A stretch of 64,000 bases of DNA from Acanthornis magna (Eukaryota; Chordata; Aves; Passeriformes; Acanthizidae): contig JAWUZG010000138.1 of the NCBI GenBank assembly GCA_036785705.1, positions 2,187,501 to 2,251,500 on the forward strand, given 5' to 3'. Below the pieces are notes generated by a model that was not told the DNA's origin, did no database searches, and saw only the letters and a program-made list of their open reading frames with translations. This document shows, in pieces, positions 10,961-23,137 of the stretch. Each line of letters begins with the position of its first letter. Position 1 is the first letter of the stretch. The translations under genes and the position numbers were made by a program.

Positions 10961-13215
10961 GTAATGACACAGCATGTGTGTCCCATGAGCAAAGGGGGTG
11001 ACCTCAGGTCATTCCCTAACTCCTGATTGGTTTTGAATGGATTCCAGAGCCATCGCCCATGACTTTGGGGAAGATCAGGTAAAAGCTTATTTACTTTTCA
11101 GCCTCCTCTGGCCAGTGGGGAGGGACGCACAGGTCCAGAAGGAGGTACAGATTTTGAGGGGTTTGAAGTGTCCTCTGGCTGGAAAAGGGACCAACTGGAG
11201 GGAGCTCTGGGCTCCTGACCTCAGCCCTTCATGCAGTGGCTGTTGTGAGTGGGATGGAGCCGGGCTTGTCTTGGTGAGCCCCAGCCCCACCCATGTGAGT
11301 GTGGGGGCGATGGCACCACCCCACCCCTCAGGGAAGCCCTTATCACATGGGGCAGGAGGTGGATTCTCTGTGGGCTGCTGGCCCTGAGGAGATGAGAGCA
11401 GTAACTTGTTCAGCTGCTGTGCCTGAGCCAGGACAGCTTGGTGGCCTGGCCCAGCATGTCCTCTCAGGTGCTCAGCTTTGTGCATGCAGGATGGCACTTA
11501 AAGAGCTGATAAATCAATCGAAACCAGCTTTGATTTTATCACTGAAACTGAATTACCAGCCACTGTACCAAAGAGAAGTTGTTCAGAAATATTTTCTTCC
11601 ATCGTTGGTGAGATTTTGTTTTTCTGTTTTCCCAGCAATCTCATGCTTTGAAGCAGTTGGTGTTACTGCTCAAAGAGCCTTTCAGAGTTTCAGGCTGATT
11701 AATAAAATTTGATATATTTCTCAGCAGCCAAACCGAGGGTCAGCACCATAACCTGTTCTAAACCTCCAGTTGGTAATTTGTCACTGTCCTTGTTAACATC
11801 TGTTATACAAAGTAGGTTTGTGAAAGTTCAGTGCCTTGTGTCTGCCCATCAGACAAGAGCTGAAGCAATGACAGGACAGGGAAATCCGGGAACAGGACCT
11901 TGCACAAGTTAATAACTCCATTGTGTCAGGAAGGAATCAGGCCTGTCACTTGTGCTCAGCTGAACATCAGCAGCTCCGATGTGAGATGTGGGTCATGTTA
12001 AATCCTGCCTTCCAGTTAATCTGGGCTTTGAGAGGCGCAGGCAGTGAACAGAAACATTTCAATGGGAAGCTTTAATTTGAGCTGCTGAATGTGCCAAGGC
12101 TGGGAGTATTAGAAACCATCCTGCCAGATGCTGATGCTGGGCCAGAGGGCAGGAGCAGTGACAAGAATGCTCCTCATTCTCCATTCCAGGGATTCTCCAT
12201 CCTCTTGTTCTGTTTGTTTCTCTTTAGTGTTGGCCCCACACCCTTCCCAGCTGCAGTGACCCAAGGCCATGTGTCCCTCGTGCATCCCAGCCAGAGATGC
12301 CCCAGCTCCTCCTGGAAGCTCAGCCCCCAGGAGGATGCTATTGCTCCTCGGGGATGCAGCTGGTTGTTGGTGGAGGAGCCTGGTTGCTCTGGGGTGAGGA
12401 GGGGAAGGACAGGGGGGATGTTCAGCGAATTAATGGTTTCAGGTCTGTGAGGTGGGGATTTCCTTCCCCCCAAGGCAGCCCCATGTGTGCTTGCATCAAG
12501 ATCACAATGGCTTTTGGGGTGTGGGGGTCTTTAGACTCAGTGCCTTTAGAAGGACTTTAGAGGAACTGAGTAATTTTGAATTTTATTTTAACCAGCTTAG
12601 GATCTGATGTATTTCTCCTTCCTCTCTTTTAGTTGTCAGCTTTTCTCACCAATTTTTTTTTCTGGAATAAATAAAATAATTTGACAGCTGTAATGACAGA
12701 TGTGAAACCCAAACAATCTGAGCCTTGGACCAGTGAGCTGAGAAGGCCTGCTTTACATTGCTTTCAATGCATTTAATAGTTAATGTATAAATAATTAGAT
12801 GTTAGGAATAAAAGCTGTCTGTTTAATTCATACCATTGAAAACCCTGTGTGCTCTTGATAGGCTTAGTATAGGCGACACATCTTTGAAATAAAATTCCTT
12901 TATGCATTTTAATAGAGTTCATGGTAAACATACTGTGCTAAGCAGACAGCAACTGATATTTCCTGCAGGCAGAATGCACCAAATTAAAATTAATTGATTA
13001 AAAAAAATCGCCACCATTAACATTTCCAAACTATTTTTCCTTCTTGGTGAAGCACCCATGGCATTGGGTGGGGATGGAAAAGTTGCACATCTGGGCTGGT
13101 GCCTGGCTCTGCAGGATCCCACCTGCTGGGAGCAGGACCTCCAGCCCGGCCAGAGGAGGTTGTGGGATCAAAATGAGTATGATGGGTATAAACCTTCAAC
13201 AGAACGTGGGAAAGA

Positions 13216-13767
13216 GGCATCCCCAGGGGTGTGGGCAGCACGTTGAGGGAGGTGATTCTACCCTTCTGCTCTGCTTTGTCAGACCCCACCTGGAGCACTT
13301 GTTCAGCTCGGGGGTCCCAGCACAAGGACTTGGAACTGCTGGGGCGAGTCCAGAGGGGCATCAAGATGATCAGAAGGATGGGGCAGCTCTGCTGTGAAGA
13401 AAGGCTGAGACAACTGGGATTGTTCAGCCTGAGGATTACTCTGGGGTGACCTTACTGTGGCCTTTCAGTGCCTGAAGAGGCTCCAACAGAGCTTGAGAGG
13501 GACTTTGGACAAGGGATGGAGTAACAGGACAAGGGGCAATGGCTTCGCACTGACAGAGAGTAGGTTTAGATGGGATACTGGAAAGAAATCCTTCCCTGTG
13601 AGGGTGGAGAGGCCCTGGCACAGGTGCCCAGAGAAGCTGTGGCTGCCCCTGGATCCCTGGAAGTGATAGGGCTTGGAGCAGCCTGGGACAGTGGGAGGTG
13701 TCCCTGCCCATGGCAGGGGGTGGGATGGGATAGTCTTTAAGGTCCCTTCCCACCCAAACCAGTGTGG
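13216..13767 (+). repeat. CR1 LINE, longer 3' part (+)
   Basis: It runs from the 'gaccccacctggagcactt' region through 'gagtccagaggggcatcaag', 'gggattgttcagcctgagg' and 'gaagctgtggctgcccctgg' to 'aaggtcccttcccacccaaa'. The terminal ATTCTATGA repeats are missing. It ends about 165 bp before exon 6. Confidence 0.88.
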
Positions 13768-13931
13768 GTTGAGAAGCAGCTTTGGGAATTTTGGGTTAAG
13801 CCACGTTCCCTGGGGCTGTTTGGTGTGGCTTTGCTCAGAAGCTCGGCTGCAGGTTGCTGTAAGGGGACTCAGCACGGTGGGTGCTGGGATCAGGTCCCTC
13901 ATGGTTTCCTGACTGTCTTTGCTCTCCACAG

Positions 13932-14093
13932 GGCCTTCTGTTCTCTACCCCTGAATGTCTGAAGGACCCCCAAGACCTGGTGAAGCTCTACCTGCATGAG
14001 TCAAACCGGGTGTATCGGGATAAGATGGTTGAAGAAATGGATTATGATACTTTTGACAAAATCCAGCGGGAGATGGTGAAGAGGTGCTATGAT
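13932..14093 (+). CDS. DNAH9: DNAH9 window exon 6: AAA3-AAA4 linker
   Basis: 162 nt, phase 0 at both ends, residues 298-351. It reads GLLFSTPECLKDPQDLVKL, then YLHESNRVYRDKMVEEMDY and a tail FDKIQREMVKRCYD. The ESNRVYRDKMVEE string is the best single argument for DNAH9, since DNAH17 and DNAH11, as I recall them, have E(A/S)xRVYGDK. The acceptor is ctccacag and the donor gtaagt. Confidence 0.96.
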
Positions 14094-14339
14094 GTAAGTG
14101 TTGAGGTCTGATGAGGTCTAGTTCTGGTGACAACAGAACAGAATGGGTTTATTGGAGGGGAAGTCAGTGATTTTCCTTTCTCACTCTTTTTCTCTTGTGC
14201 CTCTTTCCCATTTTCCAACATGCAAGTGCAACTGTTTGGACATAAAAAGGCTGGAACACCACAGTTCCCTCAGAAGGTGGCTCAGAGCTCCAGTGGGTTT
14301 TCCCATACTTGGTCTACACTATTTTTTTCTCTCTTACAG

Positions 14340-14536
14340 GACATTGAGGACACTTTGGAGCAGGTCAAGCGCATGAATGTTTATTGCCATTTTGCCAAAG
14401 GCCTCGGGGATCCTGGCTATAGGCCAGTTCCAACCTGGGAGGAGCTGAACCAGATCCTCATGGAGGCCTTGGACAACTACAACGAAGTCAATGCTGCCAT
14501 GAACCTGGTGCTGTTTGAGGATGCCATGTGCCACAT
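14340..14536 (+). CDS. DNAH9: DNAH9 window exon 7: entry to AAA4
   Basis: 197 nt, phase 0 in and phase 2 out, residues 352-416 plus two bases. It encodes [20 protein letters not shown], then [20 protein letters not shown] and the helix [20 protein letters not shown] that precedes the AAA4 P-loop. It is separated from exon 6 by the shortest intron here (246 bp). The acceptor is tctcttacag and the donor gtaagg. Confidence 0.96.
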
Positions 14537-14609
14537 GTAAGGGGATTTTCTGCCTTGATGCTCTCATCATTTGTCTGTGCTGATTGTTTTGTGGGGTTTC
14601 CTGGAGGAT

Positions 14610-15310
14610 GTAGGAAGATGGATCTCTGGGCCAAGGCCAATAATCTGTGGTTCAACAGGGTCAAGTGCCAGGTCCTGCACTTGGGGCACAACAACCCCAT
14701 GGAATGCCACAGGCTGGGGCAGAGTGGCTGGAAAGCATCTGTTGGAAGAGGCCCTGAGGGTGCTGGTGACAGCCCTGGGGTGGCAGCAGGGCCAGGGCAG
14801 TGCCTGTCCCCTGTGCTGACACTGCTGGGGCACTTCCAGTGCTAGGGCAGCTCTGGACCCTTTAGGACAAGAAGGATGTGGATGGACTGAAGGTGTCCAC
14901 GGAAGGGAACGGAGCTGGGAAGGAGCTGAGCCCCAGGAGCGGCTGAGGGAACTGGGAAAGGGCTCAGCCTGGAGAAAAGGAGGCTCAGGGGAACCTTGTG
15001 GCTCTGCACAGCTCCTGCCAGGAGGGGACAACCGGGGGGGTCGGGCTGTGCTCCCAGGGAACAGGGACAGGAGGAGAGGGAATGGCCTCAGGCTGCAGCA
15101 AAGTTTACATTGGATATTAAGGAGTATTTCTTCGCTGAAAGGGCTGTCCAGCCTTGGCACAGCTGCCAAGGGAAGTGGTGGAGTCCTCATCCCTGGAAAT
15201 GTTCAAAAACCATGTAGCTAGGACACCTGAGGATGTGGTTTAGTGGTGAACATGGTGGACAGTTGGACTTGATGATCTTTTCCAACCCTGAGGATTCCAT
15301 GATTCTGTGA
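14610..15310 (+). repeat. CR1 LINE, about 700 bp (+)
   Basis: One of the longest CR1 copies here. It includes the reverse-transcriptase C-terminal coding remnant 'caagtgccaggtcctgcac', then 'gagctgagccccaggagcgg', 'gaaccttgtggctctgcac' and the end 'gacttgatgatcttttccaa' with a TTCCATGATTCTGTGA tail. It shares its subfamily with 17962-18570. Confidence 0.88.
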
Positions 15311-16110
15311 GGGTCACAGCTGTGCAGCTGGAGTGGAGCCAAAGCTTCACCTGCCCAGGTGTTGTGTCCAGCACAAAGACTGCACTGCTTCACAATGGTG
15401 TTCAGAGGGAATGTCCGAAACTCTGGGGCTTCCAGCCAGAGGCTCTGCATGCTGCTGGCTTTTTGGTCTGGTTTCTGTTATGAAATCTTTGGCCCTTGGT
15501 GCTGTGCATATGGCACAAACATTTATCAGATGTGACAACACTCAGGCACTTTATTGTCTTCCCTGGACAGCTGACAGAACTGGTTGTTCTGGGGTTTCCC
15601 TAAATGCTGATAGCTGCTTTAGAGCCACATTTACACAGGCCCTTACTGGGATTTTCCTCTGTATGAACTAAGATTATGTGCATTCAGGCTACTACTTTTA
15701 AAGGATGGAGGCACTTAAACTGCTTTGATCCTCTGGAAAATCTGCTTGCATGTGGATGCCTGGAGGTGCAGACGGATTGCTGTTGGAAATTGGACATGAG
15801 GGACCACATGAAGATAAGCCTCCCGCTGATTATTATGAAGCTGTTTACATGCCTTGGAGGGACCTCTAGCTTTCACACATAGCCTGGGGGAATCCCAGAG
15901 AGACAGAGTCACCTCTGGGTGCTGAAATCAGAGCTGGCCTCAGATGGCTTCAGGAGATAGACCTACCCTGACAATCAGAGCTTTAGCTGATTTTGTATGG
16001 AAACGTTGTCCCAAGAGATGCAGATTTGGGACTCTAAACTGGAAGTAAGCCACTGACCTGCTGCACACCAGGGTGGATGGTTTCAATTCTCACTCTGGCA
16101 GCCCAATTCT

Positions 16111-16118
16111 ATATATAT

Positions 16119-16162
<44 letters not shown>

Positions 16163-16163
16163 A
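16111..16163 (+). repeat. (TC)n/(TA)n compound microsatellite
   Basis: A short TA block, then about 12 TC repeats, then about 10 TA repeats in uninterrupted order. Confidence 0.95.
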
Positions 16164-17701
16164 AATATCCTACTCCTGTTAACAAAGTTTGTCTGTTCCA
16201 AGAGCTCCCAACCTGCCTTGTTGGCCACTGGGCTGTGGCAAATTTTCCCTGACAGTCTGGGTATTCCCTCTTCTGTATTAATGGGTCCTATACTGCCTGT
16301 TGTCCATATGTGTTTCTGCTTGCACTACCTGCAGAATGGAATATTGGCCTGTGCTCCTCTTGCACTTTGCATAAATTGGCATCTGTGACAAAACACGACA
16401 CTGTCCCTCCAGTTCGTACCAAGAATAATCAGGAAAGCACAGTTTGACTATCCAGCACAATTTCACAATTTCACTGGAGCTGAGTGAATTCCATTCACAG
16501 CATTTGGAAATTGCACTTGGCTGAAATACACAAGTTCCTCCATCTCAAACAGTCTCCTGACTGTCAGCTTGAATTTGCTGAAGATTTTCAGTTTGGAGAA
16601 AAAAAGGAGAAAAAAAGAAATTTGATGACTTAATATACGTAGGGCCATGGGGGATACCTGTCAGTCACCTCCTCCAGGGCTGTGTCACAGCATGGAGCCC
16701 TGGGGGGCACATCAAGGCAGGGACCATGGGCAGAGCTGGCCTGGGGAATTCAGAGCAGGAATGCTAAAGCTCTCCTCACAGACTGGATTGCTTTTATGGA
16801 AATAATTTCACAGGAATTATTAAATTATGATTATAAAATTATAAAAGATCAGTTGGAGTCTATGCATAGATTATAAAACACTTGAGTTGTAATAAGCAGT
16901 GCAGTTTTTCTCACAGTCTTATTTGAAAAATAATTAGATCAATCTAGGAAAATCGTGAAGGGAGCTGAATAAAGGCAATGCTGTGAAGAGGGGAATGGGG
17001 CTTGTGTTTCAGACAGGACAGTGAGGGTTCCACAGGTGGGATCCCCTGAACCCCCTCTCCTGCAGGGTTATATGTGGGGGGGTCAGCATTGCTTAAAGAG
17101 GATAAAAGGGAGGCAGAGTTCATCACAGGATTCTCAGACAGGACAGGTGAGCACACCTGGGAAATAACAGTAATTTCATTGTAAGAGTGGGAAAACCTCA
17201 TTCTCACGTAGTGGTGGTGTGGTTAACTGAGGAATGGGGACTGTGTTTTCAGTAGGGTTTGTGCCCTTCCAGCCACCTGTGAATGTGCTGTACTGCACAG
17301 CAGGGCTCCTCCCCTGTGCAGGATTCCCAAATGCCTTTCCTGGGAATGTGGATCAGAGCCTTGAATTTTGTTCTCAATGCAAATGTCCTTTTCCCCTTGC
17401 CCTCCCTGCAAAGACATCCAGGCCTTCACTTAAACATTGTTCTGTCCAGCAGGACTTGGCAGGTAACAAAAAACTGGGCACATTCTGAATTGCCACCAAA
17501 CTGGGTTTTTTTCATCAGCACTGTCCCCTGGACAGGTCTCAGCAGAGATGGGCATCGATTGCTGCCATGTCTCCTGGACTGACATTTTTCATCCTGCTCA
17601 GAATACAATTTTTTAGTGGATAAAATATGTATTGAAAAGCAGTGGGCAGAGAAATAGGAAAATACTCTTATTAATGAGAGGTTTTGTATGCTTCAATTTA
17701 G

Positions 17702-17864
17702 CTGTCGCATCAACCGAATCCTGGAGTCACCCCGGGGGAACGCGCTGCTGGTCGGTGTGGGTGGCAGTGGCAAGCAGAGCCTGACCCGGCTGGCAGCTTT
17801 CCTCAGCTCCCTGGAGGTCTTCCAGATCACCCTGAGGAAAGGCTACGGCATCCCTGACCTGAAG
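17702..17864 (+). CDS. DNAH9: DNAH9 window exon 8: AAA4 Walker A
   Basis: 163 nt, phase 2 in and phase 0 out, residues 417-471. It opens [18 protein letters not shown] after the split isoleucine codon and carries the AAA4 P-loop GVGGSGKQS at residues 435-443 (K441), followed by [20 protein letters not shown] and [11 protein letters not shown]4 in axonemal heavy chains binds nucleotide and helps regulate the motor. The acceptor is caatttag and the donor gtgggt. Confidence 0.97.
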
Positions 17865-17961
17865 GTGGGTGACTTGAAAGGCTGAGGTGGAGGGGAAGGG
17901 AATAAAGAGTCGAACTTGCCCTGAAAATGTGTTGTGTATTGAGGGACAGAATTGAGGAGAT

Positions 17962-18570
17962 GACCATGAGCCCAGGGGTGCCCAGGTGGGCAAGAGGCCA
18001 AGGGCACCTGGGCTGTGCCAGCCCTGGGGTGGCAGCAGGGCCAGGGCAGTGCCTGTCCCCTGTTCTGGCACTGCTGGGGCACCTCCAGTGCTGGGGCAGC
18101 TCTGGGACCCTCCTGACCAGAAGGACATGGAGGGGCTGGAGGTGTCCAGGGAAGGGAACGGAGCTGGGAAGGAGCTGAGCCCCAGGAGCAGCTGAGGGAG
18201 CTGGGAAAGGGCTCAGCCTGGAGAAAAGGAGGCTCAGGGGAACCTTGTGGCTCTGCACAGCTCCTGCCAGGAGGGGACAGCCGGGGGGGTCGGGCTGTGC
18301 TCTCAGGGAACAGGGACAGGAGGAGAGGGAACGGCCTCAGGCTGGGCCAGGGGAGGCTCGGGTGGATATTAGGGAATATTTCTTCACTGAAAGGGCTGTC
18401 AGCCCTGCCACTGCCCATGGAGGTGTTGAAGTTGCCACCCCTGGAGGGATTCAAAAGCCATGTGGATGTGGCACCTGGAGACATGGGTTAGTGGTGGCTT
18501 TGGCAGCTCTGGGGGAACAGTTAGACATGGTGACCTTGGAGGGCTTTTGCAACCTCAATAATTCTGTGAT
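17962..18570 (+). repeat. CR1 LINE, about 610 bp (+)
   Basis: It begins about 100 bp after exon 8 ('gaccatgagcccaggggtgc'), passes through 'ctggggtggcagcagggcc' and 'gaaccttgtggctctgcac', and ends with 'gcaacctcaataattctgtg'. The order of blocks matches 14610-15310. Confidence 0.88.
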
Positions 18571-19436
18571 GCTGAGCTACTGAAACACTCCAGACATTAC
18601 ATGGTGCTGTGGAGAGGAGCAAATGCCTTGCTGGAGTGTGTCTGCACAGGGCTGCAGCCAGAGCTGGGGTCTCCTGGCAGAGCTCCGAGCTGGCCAGGCC
18701 TGAGAACATCCCAGCCCAGCCCTGAGTGTCAGCCCTCGGCTGTGCTGATGAACCCGGTTATTTCTAATTAAACCAAGACATGGTAATTAGCTCATTTGCG
18801 AAGCGCCCATCGTGGAGTGATTTGGAGGTGGAAAAGGAGCAGGAGAGAGTAGGAGAGCTCCCAAATCATATGCAGTTCTTCCTCTGTTTTTTTGTGTATG
18901 GAAGGGACTGAGTGGATGGGGGATGGTTCACTACAGACAACATCTGCCTGCGCTGATATTTCTGCACAGGCTAGTGAGCTTAAGAATTGTAAATTAACAA
19001 TTTGGAAAATTACTGAAAGAGTTTTAAAGTATTTTAGCTGCTGACAAATAGCTTTGTACCACAAATGTTGTTCAAATCACAGTCACAGTAACTTCACTCT
19101 GTTCTGCCTGGGAGATGAGATGACTAAAGCCCCCCAGGTTCCTTCCCCGTCAGAGGCACAACCTGAAGTGACCTGTGGTTGTGTGCAGGTTCTTTCTCCC
19201 ATGTCACAAAGCCTGTCCCACCATCTGTTGGGTATTTTCAGCCCAACTCCTGGGATTTTCTAGCCCCTACCTGTCCGTTTACTGTGGCAGCCTGTGCCCC
19301 CAGCTAGGAATAGAGCTCACTACAGGCATTAATAAACTCGTTTTCAAAGCATCTCTTTGCTTCTCTGTCTGTGCAGGTAGGAGATAAGTTGATATTCCAT
19401 TCACTCTGTATTCATTTTCAAAGAATTTATGAAGCA

Positions 19437-19662
19437 GAGAATCCCGGAATGGTTTGGTTTGGAATGGACCTTAAAGCTTATCCCATTCCACCCTCTGCCA
19501 TGGGCAGGGACACCTCCCACTGTCCCAGGCTGCTCCAAGCCCCAGTGTCCAACCTGGCCTTGGACACTGCCAGGGATCCAGGGGCAGCCACAGCTTCTCT
19601 GGGCACCTGTGCCAGGGCCTGCCCACCCTCACAGTCAGGAATCTCTTCCTGAGAGGAAATAT
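19437..19662 (-). repeat. CR1 LINE 3' fragment (-)
   Basis: 'gaatcccggaatggtttgg', 'ccaggctgctccaagcccc' and 'cacagcttctctgggcacct' are the reverse complement of the young CR1 3' end. Confidence 0.9.
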
Positions 19663-19921
19663 AGATTTTTTTTTTCTCAACTATGGAAGGAGCAAAACAG
19701 AGACAGATTCCCCTGTCTACCATTGGCCCTTCCCTCTGTTATTTCTGATCTCATCCAAATTTCCAGTATTGAAAGTAGCAAAGTATTCTTTTGGAAAATG
19801 CACATGTGTTTGCTGAATTTCTAAGAGAGTTTCTGAACCATTGTCCAGAACATTCCTTCAGGATCCACCATGCACGTGCCTGGTACCTTGCTTAGAGGAG
19901 CAGGAAGGAAAGGGTGGAGGC

Positions 19922-19965
19922 TTAGTTGGATGAACATCTTATTCCAACCCAAACTATTCTATGAT
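19922..19965 (+). repeat. CR1 tail remnant (+)
   Basis: Only the last part remains: 'ttccaacccaaactattcta' followed by TGATG. Confidence 0.55.
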
Positions 19966-20445
19966 GATTTACCTCATGAACAATTTGGATTTCAAAAAGA
20001 TGCTGTCCTCCATCAGGAGGATGGTGTTGCCTCTGAAATTTAACATCTCTTCCAGGCAAGCAGGCATGGGAAATATGGATAACCCCAGTCTCCACAGCCA
20101 GGGATTGCACTGAGTCTTCAGCCACATTTCTGCTGACTTCTCAGTGCTTCAGCCACAGACAATGCAGTGCTGGCCAGGACATTCTCCTAATTTCTGTGTT
20201 AGACAGATCTGGCCATGATGTCAGGTCTGACTTGGTGACATCTGACAATGACAACAGCCATGACCTGCCCCATTGGCCCAGAGGGCTCGACCACGAGGGT
20301 AGAGAGGCCAAAATACAGTTTCCTGCTAATAAATTGTAACTGTTCTGTTCCCAGCAACTGGGAATCTTCTGAATGATCCCACTGGTAGGTCTGGCCTGTG
20401 CTTTGCAGAATGCAGGTGTAAGCCCTCCTGGTTTCCCCCCTCCAG

Positions 20446-20569
20446 GCAGACCTGGCAAGCCTGTACCTGAAGGCTGGGCTGAAGAACGTGGGCTCCGTGT
20501 TCCTGCTGAGCGATGCGCAGGTGGCGGACGAGCAATTCCTGGTGCTGGTGAACGACTTCTTGGCATCAG
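20446..20569 (+). CDS. DNAH9: DNAH9 window exon 9: AAA4 Walker B
   Basis: 124 nt, phase 0 in and phase 1 out, residues 472-512 plus one base. It encodes [19 protein letters not shown] and the Walker B region [13 protein letters not shown] (D494, E500), then [11 protein letters not shown]. The frame is closed just outside the exon on the left, so it is easily missed as a short open frame. Its first residue is A where human DNAH9 has M. The acceptor is cctccag and the donor gtacag. Confidence 0.95.
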
Positions 20570-22578
20570 GTACAGCCCTTGTGCTCTGCTTTCTCCTCTC
20601 CCCCTCTCCAATGGAGTTTTGCTCCTGGTAGCACCTGGAATTCCAGAATAGACAGAGGGGCGATGATGAAATGAGCTGGAAGTTACATGGGCTGAGCTCT
20701 TGAGAAAAAACCGTGCCAAGGCCTCCCTGGGGAGGGACACTCCATCAGCTGGGAGATTCCTTGTCTTTCCCTTATGTCTTGTACCTCTTTTCCATGTGTC
20801 ATGGGATTCTGCACATAGTTGTTATGGGACATGTCTGTTGGGATATTGCAGCTGGGCACAGAGCCGAAGGAAAGTATCACCAGGCGAGGAGTTTCACCTG
20901 TGGATCTCGTGCACCCACCTCATAAATTAAGGTTGTTTCTGGATAGAGGATTTGAGAGAGATTTGACTGGAGTATCTGCGAGCTGGAGGATGAAGCAAAG
21001 CCATGGGGTGACCGTGTCTGTGTGTGTCTCCTGGCTGCTTATCCCATTCCAGTGCTTTCCCTGTTGTTTTTCCAGGTGCGTTTAGGTTTTTGAGTTGCTG
21101 CTCACCCAAACCATTGCAGAGCAGTCGGTGTCCATGCCAGTGCTCTGTTCCCCTGCAGAGCACAGCACAAGTGTGTGTGGATGAGCATTTCCTGGGCACC
21201 TGGGAGTGCAGGCTGTGCCACCAGGACCACGGGAGGACACCTGGAGTGGGCATGTCCACCTTCTTCCTTGCTAAAGAGTCAGGTGGGGAAGGTGCCAGCA
21301 GGGTCAGGTCCCTCCAGGGATGGGGAGAGGGGAGGAATCAGCAGCACAAATAAAAAAAAGTTTGTGAATAGCTCCAGAGGTGACATATGTGGCTATAAAT
21401 TGGTGGCCAGGTGGCTTCGGTAGAAATCAAGCTCTGCCTGTGATGATTTTGTAACCAGGGACAAGGACAAGGGTTGTTGTGGAGGGTGGGGAGGGGCTCC
21501 CAGCAACTCCAACGTGTGGTGTAGAGGCACAAACACTGATGATTGAAGGTGAATCTCAGGAGAGAGCTGAGATTCTTCAGCCTGGAGAAAAGAAGGCTCT
21601 GGGGAGACCTCAGAGCCCCTTCCAGTGCCAAAGGGGCTCCAGAACAGCTGGAGAGGGACTTGGGACAACGGATGGAGTGACAGGACGAAGGGAAATGGCT
21701 TTAAGCTGGCAGAGGGCAGGTTTAGAATAGATGTTAGGAAGAAATATAGAGGCAACGTAGAAGGCTGAGATTGTCCCCAAGGTGAGAGAGTTCTCCCCAG
21801 TGGGTGCTGACAAATGGCTCTGGCTGCTCTGCTCTGCAGCCTGGCTTTCCTTCTTTCTTACTTGTTTCACTTGTTATCGTCATCTAGAAAGCTAGAACAA
21901 AATATACCTTTTAATCTTCTTTATAAATGAGCAGATTTCTGATTAGTGTATTTCCCTAAGTGATTAGTGCTCATATTGAAAGTATCTGACTCAATAATGA
22001 TGATTTTAATCAAATCAGAAGCCAGAAAGGAAGTGAATATGTGATAAATTAAGGAAACACTGAAAAAATATTTGGTCGCATGCATTTTTGGCAACCAACC
22101 ACTTAACTATTAACTTTTAAAAATTTGTCCAAGATTTTTAACTTTTAAAATGTTTTGGTGATCTGAGAGTTATTTGGCTACCACTGGAAATAGTCCTGAA
22201 CAGCTGCAGAAATTTTATGTGTAATTAATGCATTTGCAAAACTACAGTGATTTTATGTCACGTATAGCCTATTAGGGATTTGAATATTTCTTTTGTAATC
22301 TAATTAGACTGTAGAGCTAAAAAAAAAGGATTTTTTGTACTTTATTCTATGTTCCTTTCCCTTGTGTTTTATAAGGAAGTTTGCTCTCACAGGTGTTTAT
22401 TTTTCAGCAGGATGACCTTCTGTGTGCCATTGGTGCTGCTGGGGCCCAGGGGCACCTGCTGCAGTGGTTTTACCTGAGGAAAGGACTTCCCTGAGTCCCT
22501 GAAGAGGGAGGCAGCAGCTTCCCTTTGCCCTACAACAACATCCAGACCTGTAAATCCAAATGTGCCCTCTTCTCCCAG
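20570..22578 (+). other. Intron 9-10
   Basis: 2,009 bp. A 3'-truncated CR1 lies at 21558-21748. Segment 21870-22420 is AT-rich and repeat-poor. Nothing else was recognised. Confidence 0.85.
21558..21748 (+). repeat. CR1 LINE, 3'-truncated (+)
   Basis: 'gattcttcagcctggagaa', 'gggagacctcagagcccct', 'ggagtgacaggacgaagg' and 'gatgttaggaagaaatat' are mid-CR1 blocks. The usual 3' end is absent. Confidence 0.8.
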
Positions 22579-22721
22579 GGGAAATCCCGGATCTCTTCCC
22601 TGATGATGAAGTCGAGAACATCATCAGCAGCGTGAGGAATGAAGTCCGAGGCCGGGGGCTGGTGGACTCCAGGGAGAACTGCTGGAGGTTTTTCATCGAG
22701 CGTGTTCGACGGCAGCTGAAG
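22579..22721 (+). CDS. DNAH9: DNAH9 window exon 10: AAA4 after Walker B
   Basis: 143 nt, phase 1 in and phase 0 out, residues 513-560. It reads [20 protein letters not shown], then [19 protein letters not shown] and IERVRRQLK, all with clear counterparts in DNAH9, 11 and 17. The acceptor is cttctcccag and the donor gtgaga. Confidence 0.96.
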
Positions 22722-23137
22722 GTGAGATGGAGCAGGAGGGGCTAGTGTTCCCCACCCACCGTGGGGCAGGTGTGTGCGGTGGGGATGCTCTGGGCCTGAC
22801 AGGTTTAGCTGCCTGGTCCCATTGGGAAGGTGCAGTAAAGAGAGGGACACACTGTGTCACCACTTGGGGCCTTTGGAAAGCACAGTGTGTGCAGCACAGA
22901 GGCTGCTGCTCCCTCAGCTTCTGGGGTGGAATGCTCTCTGGGACGGGGCTGGTGGAGCCCGGGCTGGGCTGCAGAGCAGACCCCAGCCCTGCTCTCATCC
23001 CTGCCTCCTCTCCCAGGGTGGGCAGCAGAGCAGACCCCAGCCCTGCTCTCAGCCGTGCCTCCTCTCCCAGGGTGGGCAGCAGAGCAGACCCCAGCCCTAC
23101 TCTCAGCCCTGTCTCCTGTCCCTGCCGTGCTCCGCAG
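22722..23137 (+). other. Intron 10-11
   Basis: 416 bp. Its last third is a 54-bp tandem repeat (22966-23125) whose units end in acceptor-like sequence; the true acceptor ctccgcag follows directly. Confidence 0.9.
22966..23125 (+). repeat. 54-bp tandem repeat, about 3 copies
   Basis: The block 'gcagagcagaccccagccct' recurs at 22971, 23025 and 23079, an exact 54-bp period. Copies 1 and 2 each end in 'cctcctctcccag' followed by GG; copy 3 diverges into the natural exon 11 acceptor. Confidence 0.9.

Larger units (their letters stand above)
10267..13931 (+). other. Intron 5-6
   Basis: 3,665 bp. It holds a probable antisense LTR fragment near 10440-10960 and a CR1 at 13216-13767. Region 10985-12560 has no recognised feature; 12560-13020 is AT-rich and repeat-poor. 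Confidence 0.8.
14537..17701 (+). other. Intron 7-8
   Basis: 3,165 bp. CR1 occupies 14610-15310 and a (TC)n(TA)n microsatellite lies at 16111-16163. Region 15311-16110 and region 16164-17701 show no recognised repeat or gene. Confidence 0.85.
17865..20445 (+). other. Intron 8-9
   Basis: 2,581 bp. CR1 copies lie at 17962-18570 (+) and 19437-19662 (-), and a CR1 tail remnant at 19922-19965. The rest has no recognised feature. Confidence 0.85.

Noticed and set aside
14567..15190. 207-codon minus-strand frame
   Set aside because: It lies antisense within a CR1 and recurs in similar form at 17843-18484, as expected of a repeat. Not a gene.
20446..20452. Alternative acceptor four bases downstream in exon 9 (second AG in ccaggcag)
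   Set aside because: It would shift the frame; the first AG gives a clean match to the family.
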